Of a DNA stretch of 22,909 nucleotides, positions 17,118 through 22,909 are shown in pieces. The notes under the pieces are model-generated. The model saw only the letters and a program-made list of their open reading frames with translations, did not search any database and was not told the origin of the DNA. Source of the stretch: Candidatus Heimdallarchaeota archaeon (GTDB lineage: Archaea; Asgardarchaeota; Heimdallarchaeia; Heimdallarchaeales; Kariarchaeaceae). Numbering within the stretch: the stretch's first letter is position 1; each line of letters starts with the position of its first letter. The stretch spans positions 1 to 22,909 of the forward strand of contig WAMJ01000257.1 of assembly GCA_015522385.1 (NCBI GenBank), written 5' to 3'. Made by a program: the position numbers and the translations under genes.

Positions 17118-17130
17118 TTTTTAATATACT
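17118..17130 (+). promoter_or_regulatory. TATA box of the divergent unknown gene
   Basis: TTTTTAATATACT is centred about 31 bp upstream of the ATG at 17155, predicting a start near 17150 and almost no leader. This supports the ATG at 17155 over the in-frame TTG at 17140. Confidence 0.5.
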
Positions 17131-17154
17131 TCCGTTATCTTGATTCATATATCT

Positions 17155-18507
17155 ATGTCTGGACATGAGGATAGACTTTCATCAGAAAATTTCCTTAATA
17201 CTTTGAAAGAAACGTATGTCCAGATCTACAACAAACTATCTTCAGACTACGACCCAGAAGAGAGCGTCCATTCTATGGAGGGATATGATCCCCACCTTGT
17301 TCACGTCGCAAGAAAGATTGAGAAGATGTTCGGAATAAATCATAAAATTACCCTCAAGGATTTTAAATATAAAATGAAGAACCTAGGAATTATATCCGAT
17401 GAATTGATACCAACTTTCTATGTCCGGTTCTCAATTGAAGAGGGAGCGTGGTCTGTGATTGAACGAGTGACACTTCGTGAGATGTTGACGAAAAACCTAT
17501 CCAAGTTGCTGCTTCTCGAAAAGCAGATATGGATTGAGAAGTCTGCGAATCCAGAAGATGCGATCTTCTACCTCCTAGAAATGAAGGAGTTTGGTGCTAC
17601 CTACCTCAGGAGTTTCGTTGAGTACTGGAGGTTGGAACACATTGCCTCTGATGTCAACAAATTCATACCATACTTCGCTGTTGTCTTGGTGAACACCTAC
17701 ATCAACAGGGGCCATGAAATCGTTGAGGGTGCAATTCGAATACTTAATTCCAAGGCCAAAGACTTTATTGGAATGAATCAAGGGTCTTATACCACCAACT
17801 GGTTCACAAGTGCGCTTGAGTATATCGACCGACTCAACAATGATCTGGAAGAGTACAATCAGACGAAGAAAGTGTCAACTGAGCTCTTCGAAGCGATCTT
17901 GGTTCAGGTTCTTCTTCAGACGGAGATCAGGAAGCTCAGACGAGGCCCTACTCAATCTCAAGACGAATTCCAGAAGAGAAAATCGATTCTGGATACTATA
18001 GAGTGGAAAACGGTCGATGTCTCTTCTAAGGAGGGGATTGATAACTTCAAGAATAGGACACTATCTGCCCTTTTGGTATTAGACAATGAGGATCCTATGC
18101 AGCAGGTGTTTGAGATGATTGACATCCTCTTCAAAGGCGAAAACATTCAGCGAACCCCCCATTTCTATAAAGAAAAAATCAGAAAGGAAGTGGGACTTCA
18201 GAAGGGTTTGAATGCGACCTCAATTCTACCAAAAGCTATACTGGATGCTTCAATCGTTAAGAACGCATTAGACAAAGTCCTTATACAGTTAAAGAAGGAC
18301 CTTATCGAAGAAGAGAAAGAGAGTAGGCAGAAAGCGCTAGAAGAAGAGAATGGGAAAGGTGGAGATATCGAGCAAATGAGTGATGCAGAGTCTCCAGAAC
18401 AAGAGCTATCAGAGGGTCAGAAGAAGTCGTCCAGTGAAAGTCAAGAGTTGATTGAAGAGAATGTGGAGGGCAATCGTACTATGGATCTTCAGGCTGAAAA
18501 TCACTGA
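17155..18507 (+). CDS. Unknown helical protein with acidic C-terminal tail
   Basis: I do not recognise this 450-residue protein. The body (~1-385) is predicted mostly helical with normal hydrophobic content and no cysteines, Walker motif, signal peptide or membrane segment. Recognisable stretches are KIEKMFGINHKITLKDFKYK, VIERVTLREMLTKNLSKLL and EAILVQVLLQTEIRKLRRG, the last suggesting a helical-repeat or adaptor-like fold. The final ~65 residues are a low-complexity Glu/Ser/Gln tail and are probably disordered. The ATG at 17155 is preferred over TTG at 17140 because of the TATA spacing. It shares a divergent intergenic region with the 936-residue coiled-coil gene, which hints at joint function. 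There are 66 bp to the next gene, which has its own possible promoter. Confidence 0.78.
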   Translation: MSGHEDRLSSENFLNTLKETYVQIYNKLSSDYDPEESVHSMEGYDPHLVHVARKIEKMFGINHKITLKDFKYKMKNLGIISDELIPTFYVRFSIEEGAWSVIERVTLREMLTKNLSKLLLLEKQIWIEKSANPEDAIFYLLEMKEFGATYLRSFVEYWRLEHIASDVNKFIPYFAVVLVNTYINRGHEIVEGAIRILNSKAKDFIGMNQGSYTTNWFTSALEYIDRLNNDLEEYNQTKKVSTELFEAILVQVLLQTEIRKLRRGPTQSQDEFQKRKSILDTIEWKTVDVSSKEGIDNFKNRTLSALLVLDNEDPMQQVFEMIDILFKGENIQRTPHFYKEKIRKEVGLQKGLNATSILPKAILDASIVKNALDKVLIQLKKDLIEEEKESRQKALEEENGKGGDIEQMSDAESPEQELSEGQKKSSSESQELIEENVEGNRTMDLQAENH

Positions 18508-18539
18508 TTTCTTGGTGTGAGATAACTGTAGAAAAATCG

Positions 18540-18550
18540 AATAGATTTTA
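18540..18550 (+). promoter_or_regulatory. Possible TATA-like box of the metallo-beta-lactamase gene
   Basis: AATAGATTTTA is centred about 29 bp upstream of the ATG at 18574, and no Shine-Dalgarno motif precedes that ATG. This is a modest match consistent with a leaderless message. Confidence 0.35.
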
Positions 18551-18573
18551 GCTCGAGGTGTCAGTACAATCCT

Positions 18574-19329
18574 ATGGTCAAAGTCATATTTCTCGGGACT
18601 GGAAATGCTTTCAACCAAGGAGGTAGATCCAGTTCTTGCTATCTTGTACAGGGATCGAAAAACATTCTGCTTGACGCGGGACCGCAGGTGTTACCCGGCA
18701 TCTATGGGTACGGGCTCAAACCGTCAGATATCGATGTAATTGCTCTCAGTCACTTGCACGCAGATCATATGGGTGGTCTACCGTTCATGATGCTGGATGA
18801 TAAGTGGATAACTAAGAGGGAAAAGCCTATTGATGTCCTTGTCCCCAAGGGAGGTCCAGATCTGATCGAGAGAATCTGTTCGGTTTACTATTCCCAAGAG
18901 GAGGTTGATCATATCGCATCTGTATTTCGGTACACGATTTTTGAAGTAGGAAACACTGTTGAGATTAATGGGGTCACCTTTGAAGCCCTTCCCGCCCTCC
19001 ACTCAGCTGAACCCAAGATGATATTCATGACCATAGATGGCAAATCCATTGGATACTCAGGAGACTCGGCATACTTAGAGGAGAGTATCTTAAAACTTCT
19101 AGAGGCAGATATTACCATCCATGAGTGCACCTCATTTAACATCTCTATTCCCAATCATGTGAACTATGAGGAGCTTTCTGAAAAGATATCTAATCTTGCT
19201 AATTTAGGGAGGGTCAGTGCTTCCAAGAAGATCTACCTCTCACATGTTGACGAGAGTATGGAGGAGAATAAGGACAAAATCAAAGCACCATTTGTTCTAG
19301 TCCGCGATAGGGACGAGGTAGAAATTTAG
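18574..19329 (+). CDS. Metallo-beta-lactamase-fold hydrolase (RNase Z-like group)
   Basis: A 251-residue soluble metallohydrolase. The metal-binding residues are visible: H60-L-H62-A-D64-H65 (SHLHADHMGG), H143, D164 (YSGDS) and H224 (YLSHVDES), giving a two-zinc site. The N-terminus (MVKVIFLGTGNAFNQGGRSSSCYLV) resembles RNase Z, arylsulfatase and PqqB-like members. It is shorter than typical RNase Z (about 300 residues), and I cannot point to the long exosite arm that binds tRNA, so it may act on a small molecule instead. HECTSFN (183-189) is a feature of this branch. The gene starts a same-strand run that continues into the membrane protein, E1-like and two-helix genes, but each gap is large enough for separate promoters. 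Confidence 0.85.
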   Translation: MVKVIFLGTGNAFNQGGRSSSCYLVQGSKNILLDAGPQVLPGIYGYGLKPSDIDVIALSHLHADHMGGLPFMMLDDKWITKREKPIDVLVPKGGPDLIERICSVYYSQEEVDHIASVFRYTIFEVGNTVEINGVTFEALPALHSAEPKMIFMTIDGKSIGYSGDSAYLEESILKLLEADITIHECTSFNISIPNHVNYEELSEKISNLANLGRVSASKKIYLSHVDESMEENKDKIKAPFVLVRDRDEVEI

Positions 19330-19356
19330 AGTTTACAGCTACCTATTCACCACTAA

Positions 19357-19366
19357 GATTAAATGC
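19357..19366 (+). promoter_or_regulatory. TATA-like box of the seven-helix membrane protein gene
   Basis: GATTAAATGC is centred 27 bp upstream of the ATG at 19388. GAGGA (19377-19381) also lies before the ATG, so the start is supported both ways. Confidence 0.4.
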
Positions 19367-19387
19367 TTAGAAAACAGAGGAAGATCG

Positions 19388-20080
19388 ATGCTTGTTGATT
19401 CGGTTGTAGGAATACTTCTACTCTCTGTAGTTGGATTTCTCGGCTCGAAAATTACAGAGAAGAGGAAGAATCTTATCTGGATATCAATGGTGTTCCTGAT
19501 GTACAATTCCTTCTACCAGTTGTTCGCAACTGTCTCCTATACACTCCTCTACCTTATCCCTCCAGAAGATGGATCAATCTTCACAAGTTTCATCGGTGAG
19601 TTCAAGGTGCTACTATTCCTTCTGTACGCATTTGTGCAACTTGGTGGAGAGATTGCTAGGTTTGTGGCAATCAGGAAGACTGTAGGGATTACTAATCCTA
19701 TTGTATACTTCATTATCTCCTCTGTTTCATGGTTGATACCGTTCAGTCTAAACCTGCTTAACATAGGCATTCTGTCCTATTTCCAGATGAGTTCTACTGT
19801 GGAACTCTTTCAGCTACTACTGGTTTTCCTAATTTGGTCTTTGGCCATGACCTACTTCGGCGTTGAGGCTATCGCGAATACAAAGTTTGTGCTCTTTGCA
19901 GCGATATGCATCTACTTCCTTGAACTAATCCTTGTTGCCTTTGTTGGTGACAGTACTCTCTCTGCAGCTTGGCCACTTCAGGTCTTGAACATGACCATTG
20001 TGGTCTACCTGCTTATAGCTACCCACGCGCTGAGCAAGTACCTCTCAAAGAGGAATAGTCAAATACCGACACAATCATAA
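19388..20080 (+). CDS. Seven-helix integral membrane protein of unknown function
   Basis: A 230-residue membrane protein. About seven hydrophobic helices are visible: ~2-20, ~29-57 (possibly continuous), ~69-95, ~104-129, ~135-162, ~166-187 and ~194-216. Loops are short, and charged residues cluster in EKRKN (after helix 1) and in the basic C-terminus (KYLSKRNSQ). There is no retinal-binding Lys motif or transporter signature that I recognise, and no cysteines. The next gene, the E1-like enzyme, begins 21 nt after the stop and has no clear promoter of its own, so the two are probably co-transcribed. Function is unknown; an enzyme-coupled or sensory role would be guesswork. Confidence 0.75.
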   Translation: MLVDSVVGILLLSVVGFLGSKITEKRKNLIWISMVFLMYNSFYQLFATVSYTLLYLIPPEDGSIFTSFIGEFKVLLFLLYAFVQLGGEIARFVAIRKTVGITNPIVYFIISSVSWLIPFSLNLLNIGILSYFQMSSTVELFQLLLVFLIWSLAMTYFGVEAIANTKFVLFAAICIYFLELILVAFVGDSTLSAAWPLQVLNMTIVVYLLIATHALSKYLSKRNSQIPTQS

Positions 20081-20101
20081 CTGTACAGAACATTCAAACC
20101 T

Positions 20102-21193
20102 GTGGAGTTCTCATTCGACGAGTACTATTCAAGGCATTTTCCCCTCTCGAACATAGGTAGGGATAACCAGATAAGACTGACGAAGCGGACTGTTCTTGTA
20201 GCAGGAGTCGGAGGTTTGGGTACAACTTCATCCGCCCTCATGGCATCTCTAGGAGTGGGGCATATCAAGATCGTTGATTTCGATGTCATAGAGCAGTCTA
20301 ACCTACCACGCCAGGAGCTCTACACACTGAGTGATGTTGGAAAGGCCAAGGTTGATGTGGCTATGGAACGTATCACTGAGAGGAATCCATCGATCAGAGT
20401 CTCCAATTACACAATCAGCATTGATGGGTTGAGCCTCAGAGGTCTACTGGATGATGTGGACCTCATCATTGATGGTCTGGACAGTTTCGCACCAAGGAGG
20501 GCTCTCCACAGTGCAGCATACGACAGAAGAATCCCATATGTGTTCGCGGGTGCCATCTCAAACAACGGGAACATCATCAGCTTCACATTCAAAGAAAATA
20601 CTCCATGCATGGTATGTGTTCTCGGGTACCCCAATGACGACGATCAGAACACCTGTGCTGTCAGGGGGGTTCACCCATCAGTCTTGAATGTCGTCGCCTC
20701 ACTTCAGGTTGCAGAGGGTATCAGGATACTTCTCGAACAGCAGCCAGTGCTGGAGGGAAGGATGCTCTACATTGACATCGAAACCATGGATTTTGACAAG
20801 ATCACCTTCAAGAAGAATCCTAACTGCCAAGAATGCAAAAGGGTCGAGCAGGGTCTTGAGAAAGGGAAAGAAGGTGAGGTCAGACGTGAGAGGTTCGACC
20901 TGGAAGGATTCGGGACTGTCGCCATGTCGTCCCTTTGCGGCAAAGACACTTTCATCTTTACACCGAAATTCGAGTGGACCTATGGGCTGAAGGATGTTCG
21001 GGATCTTCTCAATGAATTCTGGCCGGTAAATTTCAGGGGTAAATCTGTCCTTGAAATTCACTCCAAGGGTGCTACATGCAGCTTGATGAGTAGCGGGGTA
21101 ATGACCATTAGAGGTTCAGGATCGAAAAGCAATGCTGTAAAAATTTACAAGGATATTCTCAACATTCTGGGGTCTGTATCAAGTTCGACTTGA
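20102..21193 (+). CDS. E1/MoeB/ThiF-like adenylyltransferase with C-terminal extension
   Basis: A 363-residue E1-like enzyme that adenylates the C-terminal glycine of a ubiquitin-like or sulfur-carrier protein. It has the nucleotide loop GVGGLG (35-40), the acidic ribose contact (IVDFD), SNLPRQ with the R70-Q71 pair, DGLDSFAPRR, zinc cysteines C169/C172 and C242/C245, and a candidate catalytic Cys C185 before GVHPSVLNVVASLQ. Residues ~280-363 form an extra domain (SLCGKDTFIFTP, GVMTIRGSGSKSNAVKIY) like that on many archaeal MoeB/ThiF proteins. Archaeal homologues activate MoaD, ThiS or SAMP proteins; the partner here is unknown, and no ubiquitin-like gene, E2 or JAB protease is in the window. 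The start is GTG at 20102, with no ATG nearby. Confidence 0.9.
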   Translation: MEFSFDEYYSRHFPLSNIGRDNQIRLTKRTVLVAGVGGLGTTSSALMASLGVGHIKIVDFDVIEQSNLPRQELYTLSDVGKAKVDVAMERITERNPSIRVSNYTISIDGLSLRGLLDDVDLIIDGLDSFAPRRALHSAAYDRRIPYVFAGAISNNGNIISFTFKENTPCMVCVLGYPNDDDQNTCAVRGVHPSVLNVVASLQVAEGIRILLEQQPVLEGRMLYIDIETMDFDKITFKKNPNCQECKRVEQGLEKGKEGEVRRERFDLEGFGTVAMSSLCGKDTFIFTPKFEWTYGLKDVRDLLNEFWPVNFRGKSVLEIHSKGATCSLMSSGVMTIRGSGSKSNAVKIYKDILNILGSVSSST

Positions 21194-21197
21194 GAAG

Positions 21198-21207
21198 ATT
21201 TAATAAT
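21198..21207 (+). promoter_or_regulatory. TATA-like box of the two-helix membrane peptide gene
   Basis: ATTTAATAAT is centred about 26 bp upstream of the GTG at 21228, predicting transcription from that GTG and a leaderless message. This favours GTG at 21228 over the in-frame TTG at 21219. Confidence 0.45.
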
Positions 21208-21227
21208 CCTATGGAAAATTGAGATAC

Positions 21228-21455
21228 GTGCCAGAAGAATATCAACCTATTATTGACGGGACACCACTGACCGTGGCCCTTGTAATATTCTCCATCCTCG
21301 CAGTCGTTCTCCTCGGATGGTACCTAATCTACCTCAACTACTCCAAGGAGATGAAGAGATCCACCATTATTGGAGGAGCTATCGCTACTGCTCTTACATT
21401 AGGGATTGAAATACAGCTTATACTCTATAGTCTTGCTATTCCAATAGGATTCTAA
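21228..21455 (+). CDS. Small two-helix membrane protein of unknown function
   Basis: A 75-residue protein with a short polar N-terminus (VPEEYQPIIDGTP), a first membrane helix (residues ~14-38, ending in WYLIYLNY), a short basic loop (SKEMKRS) and a second helix (~47-70). The basic loop suggests that both ends face outside, by the positive-inside rule. No family is recognised. The start is GTG at 21228, chosen from the TATA spacing; TTG at 21219 would add three residues. It lies 34 bp after the E1-like gene and converges with the acyl-CoA dehydrogenase, only 12 bp apart. It is short and has no named homologue, but its two clean membrane segments and own promoter make it credible. Confidence 0.65.
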   Translation: MPEEYQPIIDGTPLTVALVIFSILAVVLLGWYLIYLNYSKEMKRSTIIGGAIATALTLGIEIQLILYSLAIPIGF

Positions 21456-21467
21456 AATATACTATTT

Positions 21468-22889
21468 TCAGATCTTACCTTCCATACGTGGGAATCTTAG
21501 GTAGAGCATCTTCTCGTACAGAGTTTTCTCGTCGTATGAAGCTGCGAGAGGCTTCAGTGAGGGAACCATCTCGACCGCCTGCATGGATCTACTGATAATC
21601 CAATCGTGGATCTCGGAAGTACCCTCATATATCGAGAGAACACGGATATCCCTTAGGATCTTATTCACCTCATACTCCGAGACAAACCCATTCCCGCCGA
21701 AGATCTGTGTAGCGTCATAAGCCATGAACTGTGCGATCTCTGCATTGTAAGTCTTGGATGAACTCGCGAAGTAGTGAGCCAGACCCCGCATCGCGATGCT
21801 CGGAACCATTGTCGCAGCCTGTTCCTCGACGGATGGTCCCTCTGCACCGATATCAGCAGGTATCCATCCCTTGGTGAATCGGTCAAGAGCGTAAGACGCT
21901 GTGTAGGCGTACTTCATCATCCTCGGGATCTGTGTATTCATCTGATCCAGCTTACTCTTAACAGCAGGGAATTGGATGATAGGTTGTCCAAACTGTTGCC
22001 TTGTCTCTGCGTACTGAGTTGCAAGGTCACGTGCTCTGTACATCGAAGCTGCACCCTGCATAGACACTGCAATCCTCATCGACATGAGCCTCTCAAGCAC
22101 ACCTCTATATCCATTTCCTACCTTACCGACTATGGCTTCCTTCGGGACACGCAAATTCTCGAAGTGCAGCTGAGCGGTCGGGGAAGCGTGGAGTCCCATC
22201 TTCTCCTCCAGTCGCTCACAGACTAGTTCTTTCGCATTTTCAACAATGAACACATTTGTACCTTCTGTCTTACCATCCACCTCGTTAGTCGTTAGAATTA
22301 GACCAGCGTTGGCGTAACCACCGTTTGAGATGAAAATCTTAGTCCCTTCAAGAATGAAGTCGTTTCCGTCTGCATAGGATCTTGACTTAACGTTCTGGAG
22401 GTTTGAGCCTGCCTGAGGCTCAGTGAAGCCCACAAATCCGATATTCTTCCCCTTGGCGAAGTTCTCAATTATACCCTCTACGTAACCATTGGGTTTGCTG
22501 ATAAGGGGTTCTAGTACAGTGAGGGAGATACCGGTCATGATTCCGAAGGAGATATCGATATATGACAGGAGCTGCATGACAGCCGAGACGAAGATGTTGG
22601 TATATCCATACCCACCCAATTTTTCAGGGAGGAACCACGTGTATAATTCGTTCTCTACAACCAGTTCCTTGAGGAGAGGCTCGAAGTTTCCAGGTAGAAC
22701 GACCTTACCGTCCTGTAGCTTCACTCCGATTCTGTCCCACTCGATTGGGTCAGCTTTATCCATAATAGCTTCAATAGATTCAAGGAATATTCCAAAGTCT
22801 TGGATCTGGTCATCAGTGTATCCCAATTTCTTAGCGAAAGGGGAGACATTTTCCAATATATTGACTCTCAAGTCACTCGGGATGTCCAT
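21468..22889 (-). CDS. Acyl-CoA dehydrogenase
   Basis: A 473-residue FAD-dependent acyl-CoA dehydrogenase, which would form the trans-2,3 double bond in an acyl-CoA and pass electrons to ETF. It has an N-terminal helical domain, the flavin/substrate segment GFVGFTEPQAGSN, the middle beta domain (GTKIFISNGGYAN, MGLHASPTAQLHFENLRVP) and the C-terminal helices with ARDLATQYAETRQQFGQP and FGGNGFVSEY. The catalytic base should be E422 in IYEGTSEI, at the position used by short- and medium-chain enzymes. It is longer than usual (about 380 residues), with ~60 extra N-terminal residues and an extra C-terminal helix. The chain-length preference cannot be read. The ATG at 22889 has an A/T-rich box (22900-22909) rather close upstream. 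No ETF gene is visible. Confidence 0.93.
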   Translation of the reverse strand: MDIPSDLRVNILENVSPFAKKLGYTDDQIQDFGIFLESIEAIMDKADPIEWDRIGVKLQDGKVVLPGNFEPLLKELVVENELYTWFLPEKLGGYGYTNIFVSAVMQLLSYIDISFGIMTGISLTVLEPLISKPNGYVEGIIENFAKGKNIGFVGFTEPQAGSNLQNVKSRSYADGNDFILEGTKIFISNGGYANAGLILTTNEVDGKTEGTNVFIVENAKELVCERLEEKMGLHASPTAQLHFENLRVPKEAIVGKVGNGYRGVLERLMSMRIAVSMQGAASMYRARDLATQYAETRQQFGQPIIQFPAVKSKLDQMNTQIPRMMKYAYTASYALDRFTKGWIPADIGAEGPSVEEQAATMVPSIAMRGLAHYFASSSKTYNAEIAQFMAYDATQIFGGNGFVSEYEVNKILRDIRVLSIYEGTSEIHDWIISRSMQAVEMVPSLKPLAASYDEKTLYEKMLYLRFPRMEGKI

Positions 22890-22909
22890 ACAGAATAGGT
22901 ATTTTATGA

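Noticed and set aside
18564..18570. A GTACAAT half-site just upstream of the metallo-beta-lactamase gene.
   Set aside because: There is no matching left arm at the 5-base spacing seen upstream of grpE. A lone 7-mer is expected by chance.

Overview
The window looks like chromosomal DNA from a mesophilic archaeon, most likely an Asgard archaeon (my inference, about 0.6 confident). Archaeal features include an aEF-1beta gene paired with a small four-CxxC zinc-ribbon gene, a RadA/Rad51-type recombinase, and A/T-rich TATA-like boxes about 25 bp upstream of ATG or GTG codons. Lead genes often look leaderless, while operon-internal genes carry GGAGG/GGTGA ribosome-binding sites. The Asgard hint is a protein that reads as a longin-like domain joined to a roadblock-like domain. 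Bacterial-type acquisitions common in mesophilic archaea are also present: DNA gyrase and the GrpE-DnaK-DnaJ chaperone system.

Layout. 1-4089: gyrB (its 5' part lies outside the window) and gyrA, one operon. 4285-5421 (-): longin/roadblock-like two-domain protein. 5582-6010 (+): small orphan with paired cysteines. 6040-7415 (-): A-type Fe-S carrier followed by a RadA-family recombinase. 7536-8007 (+): zinc-ribbon protein and translation factor aEF-1beta, divergent from the Fe-S gene. 8082-8876 (-): class I SAM methyltransferase. 9141-14075 (+): grpE-dnaK-dnaJ plus a second dnaJ, driven by a strong TATA promoter with a perfect inverted repeat at the predicted transcription start. 14120-16930 (-): a 936-residue helical/coiled-coil protein with a possible N-terminal winged helix. 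17155-18507 (+): a 450-residue unknown transcribed divergently from it. 18574-21455 (+): metallo-beta-lactamase-fold protein, seven-helix membrane protein, E1/MoeB-like adenylyltransferase and a two-helix membrane peptide. 21468-22889 (-): acyl-CoA dehydrogenase.

The chaperone block is a complete Hsp70 machine (nucleotide-exchange factor, Hsp70, two Hsp40s). The gyrase pair supplies negative supercoiling; both subunits differ from the bacterial consensus at positions tied to fluoroquinolone sensitivity. The most novel-looking parts are the longin/roadblock protein, the divergent coiled-coil/unknown pair, and the recombinase with Rad51-paralogue-like changes. I see no mobile element, CRISPR array, rRNA or tRNA. 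No stretch over 300 bp lacks a gene.
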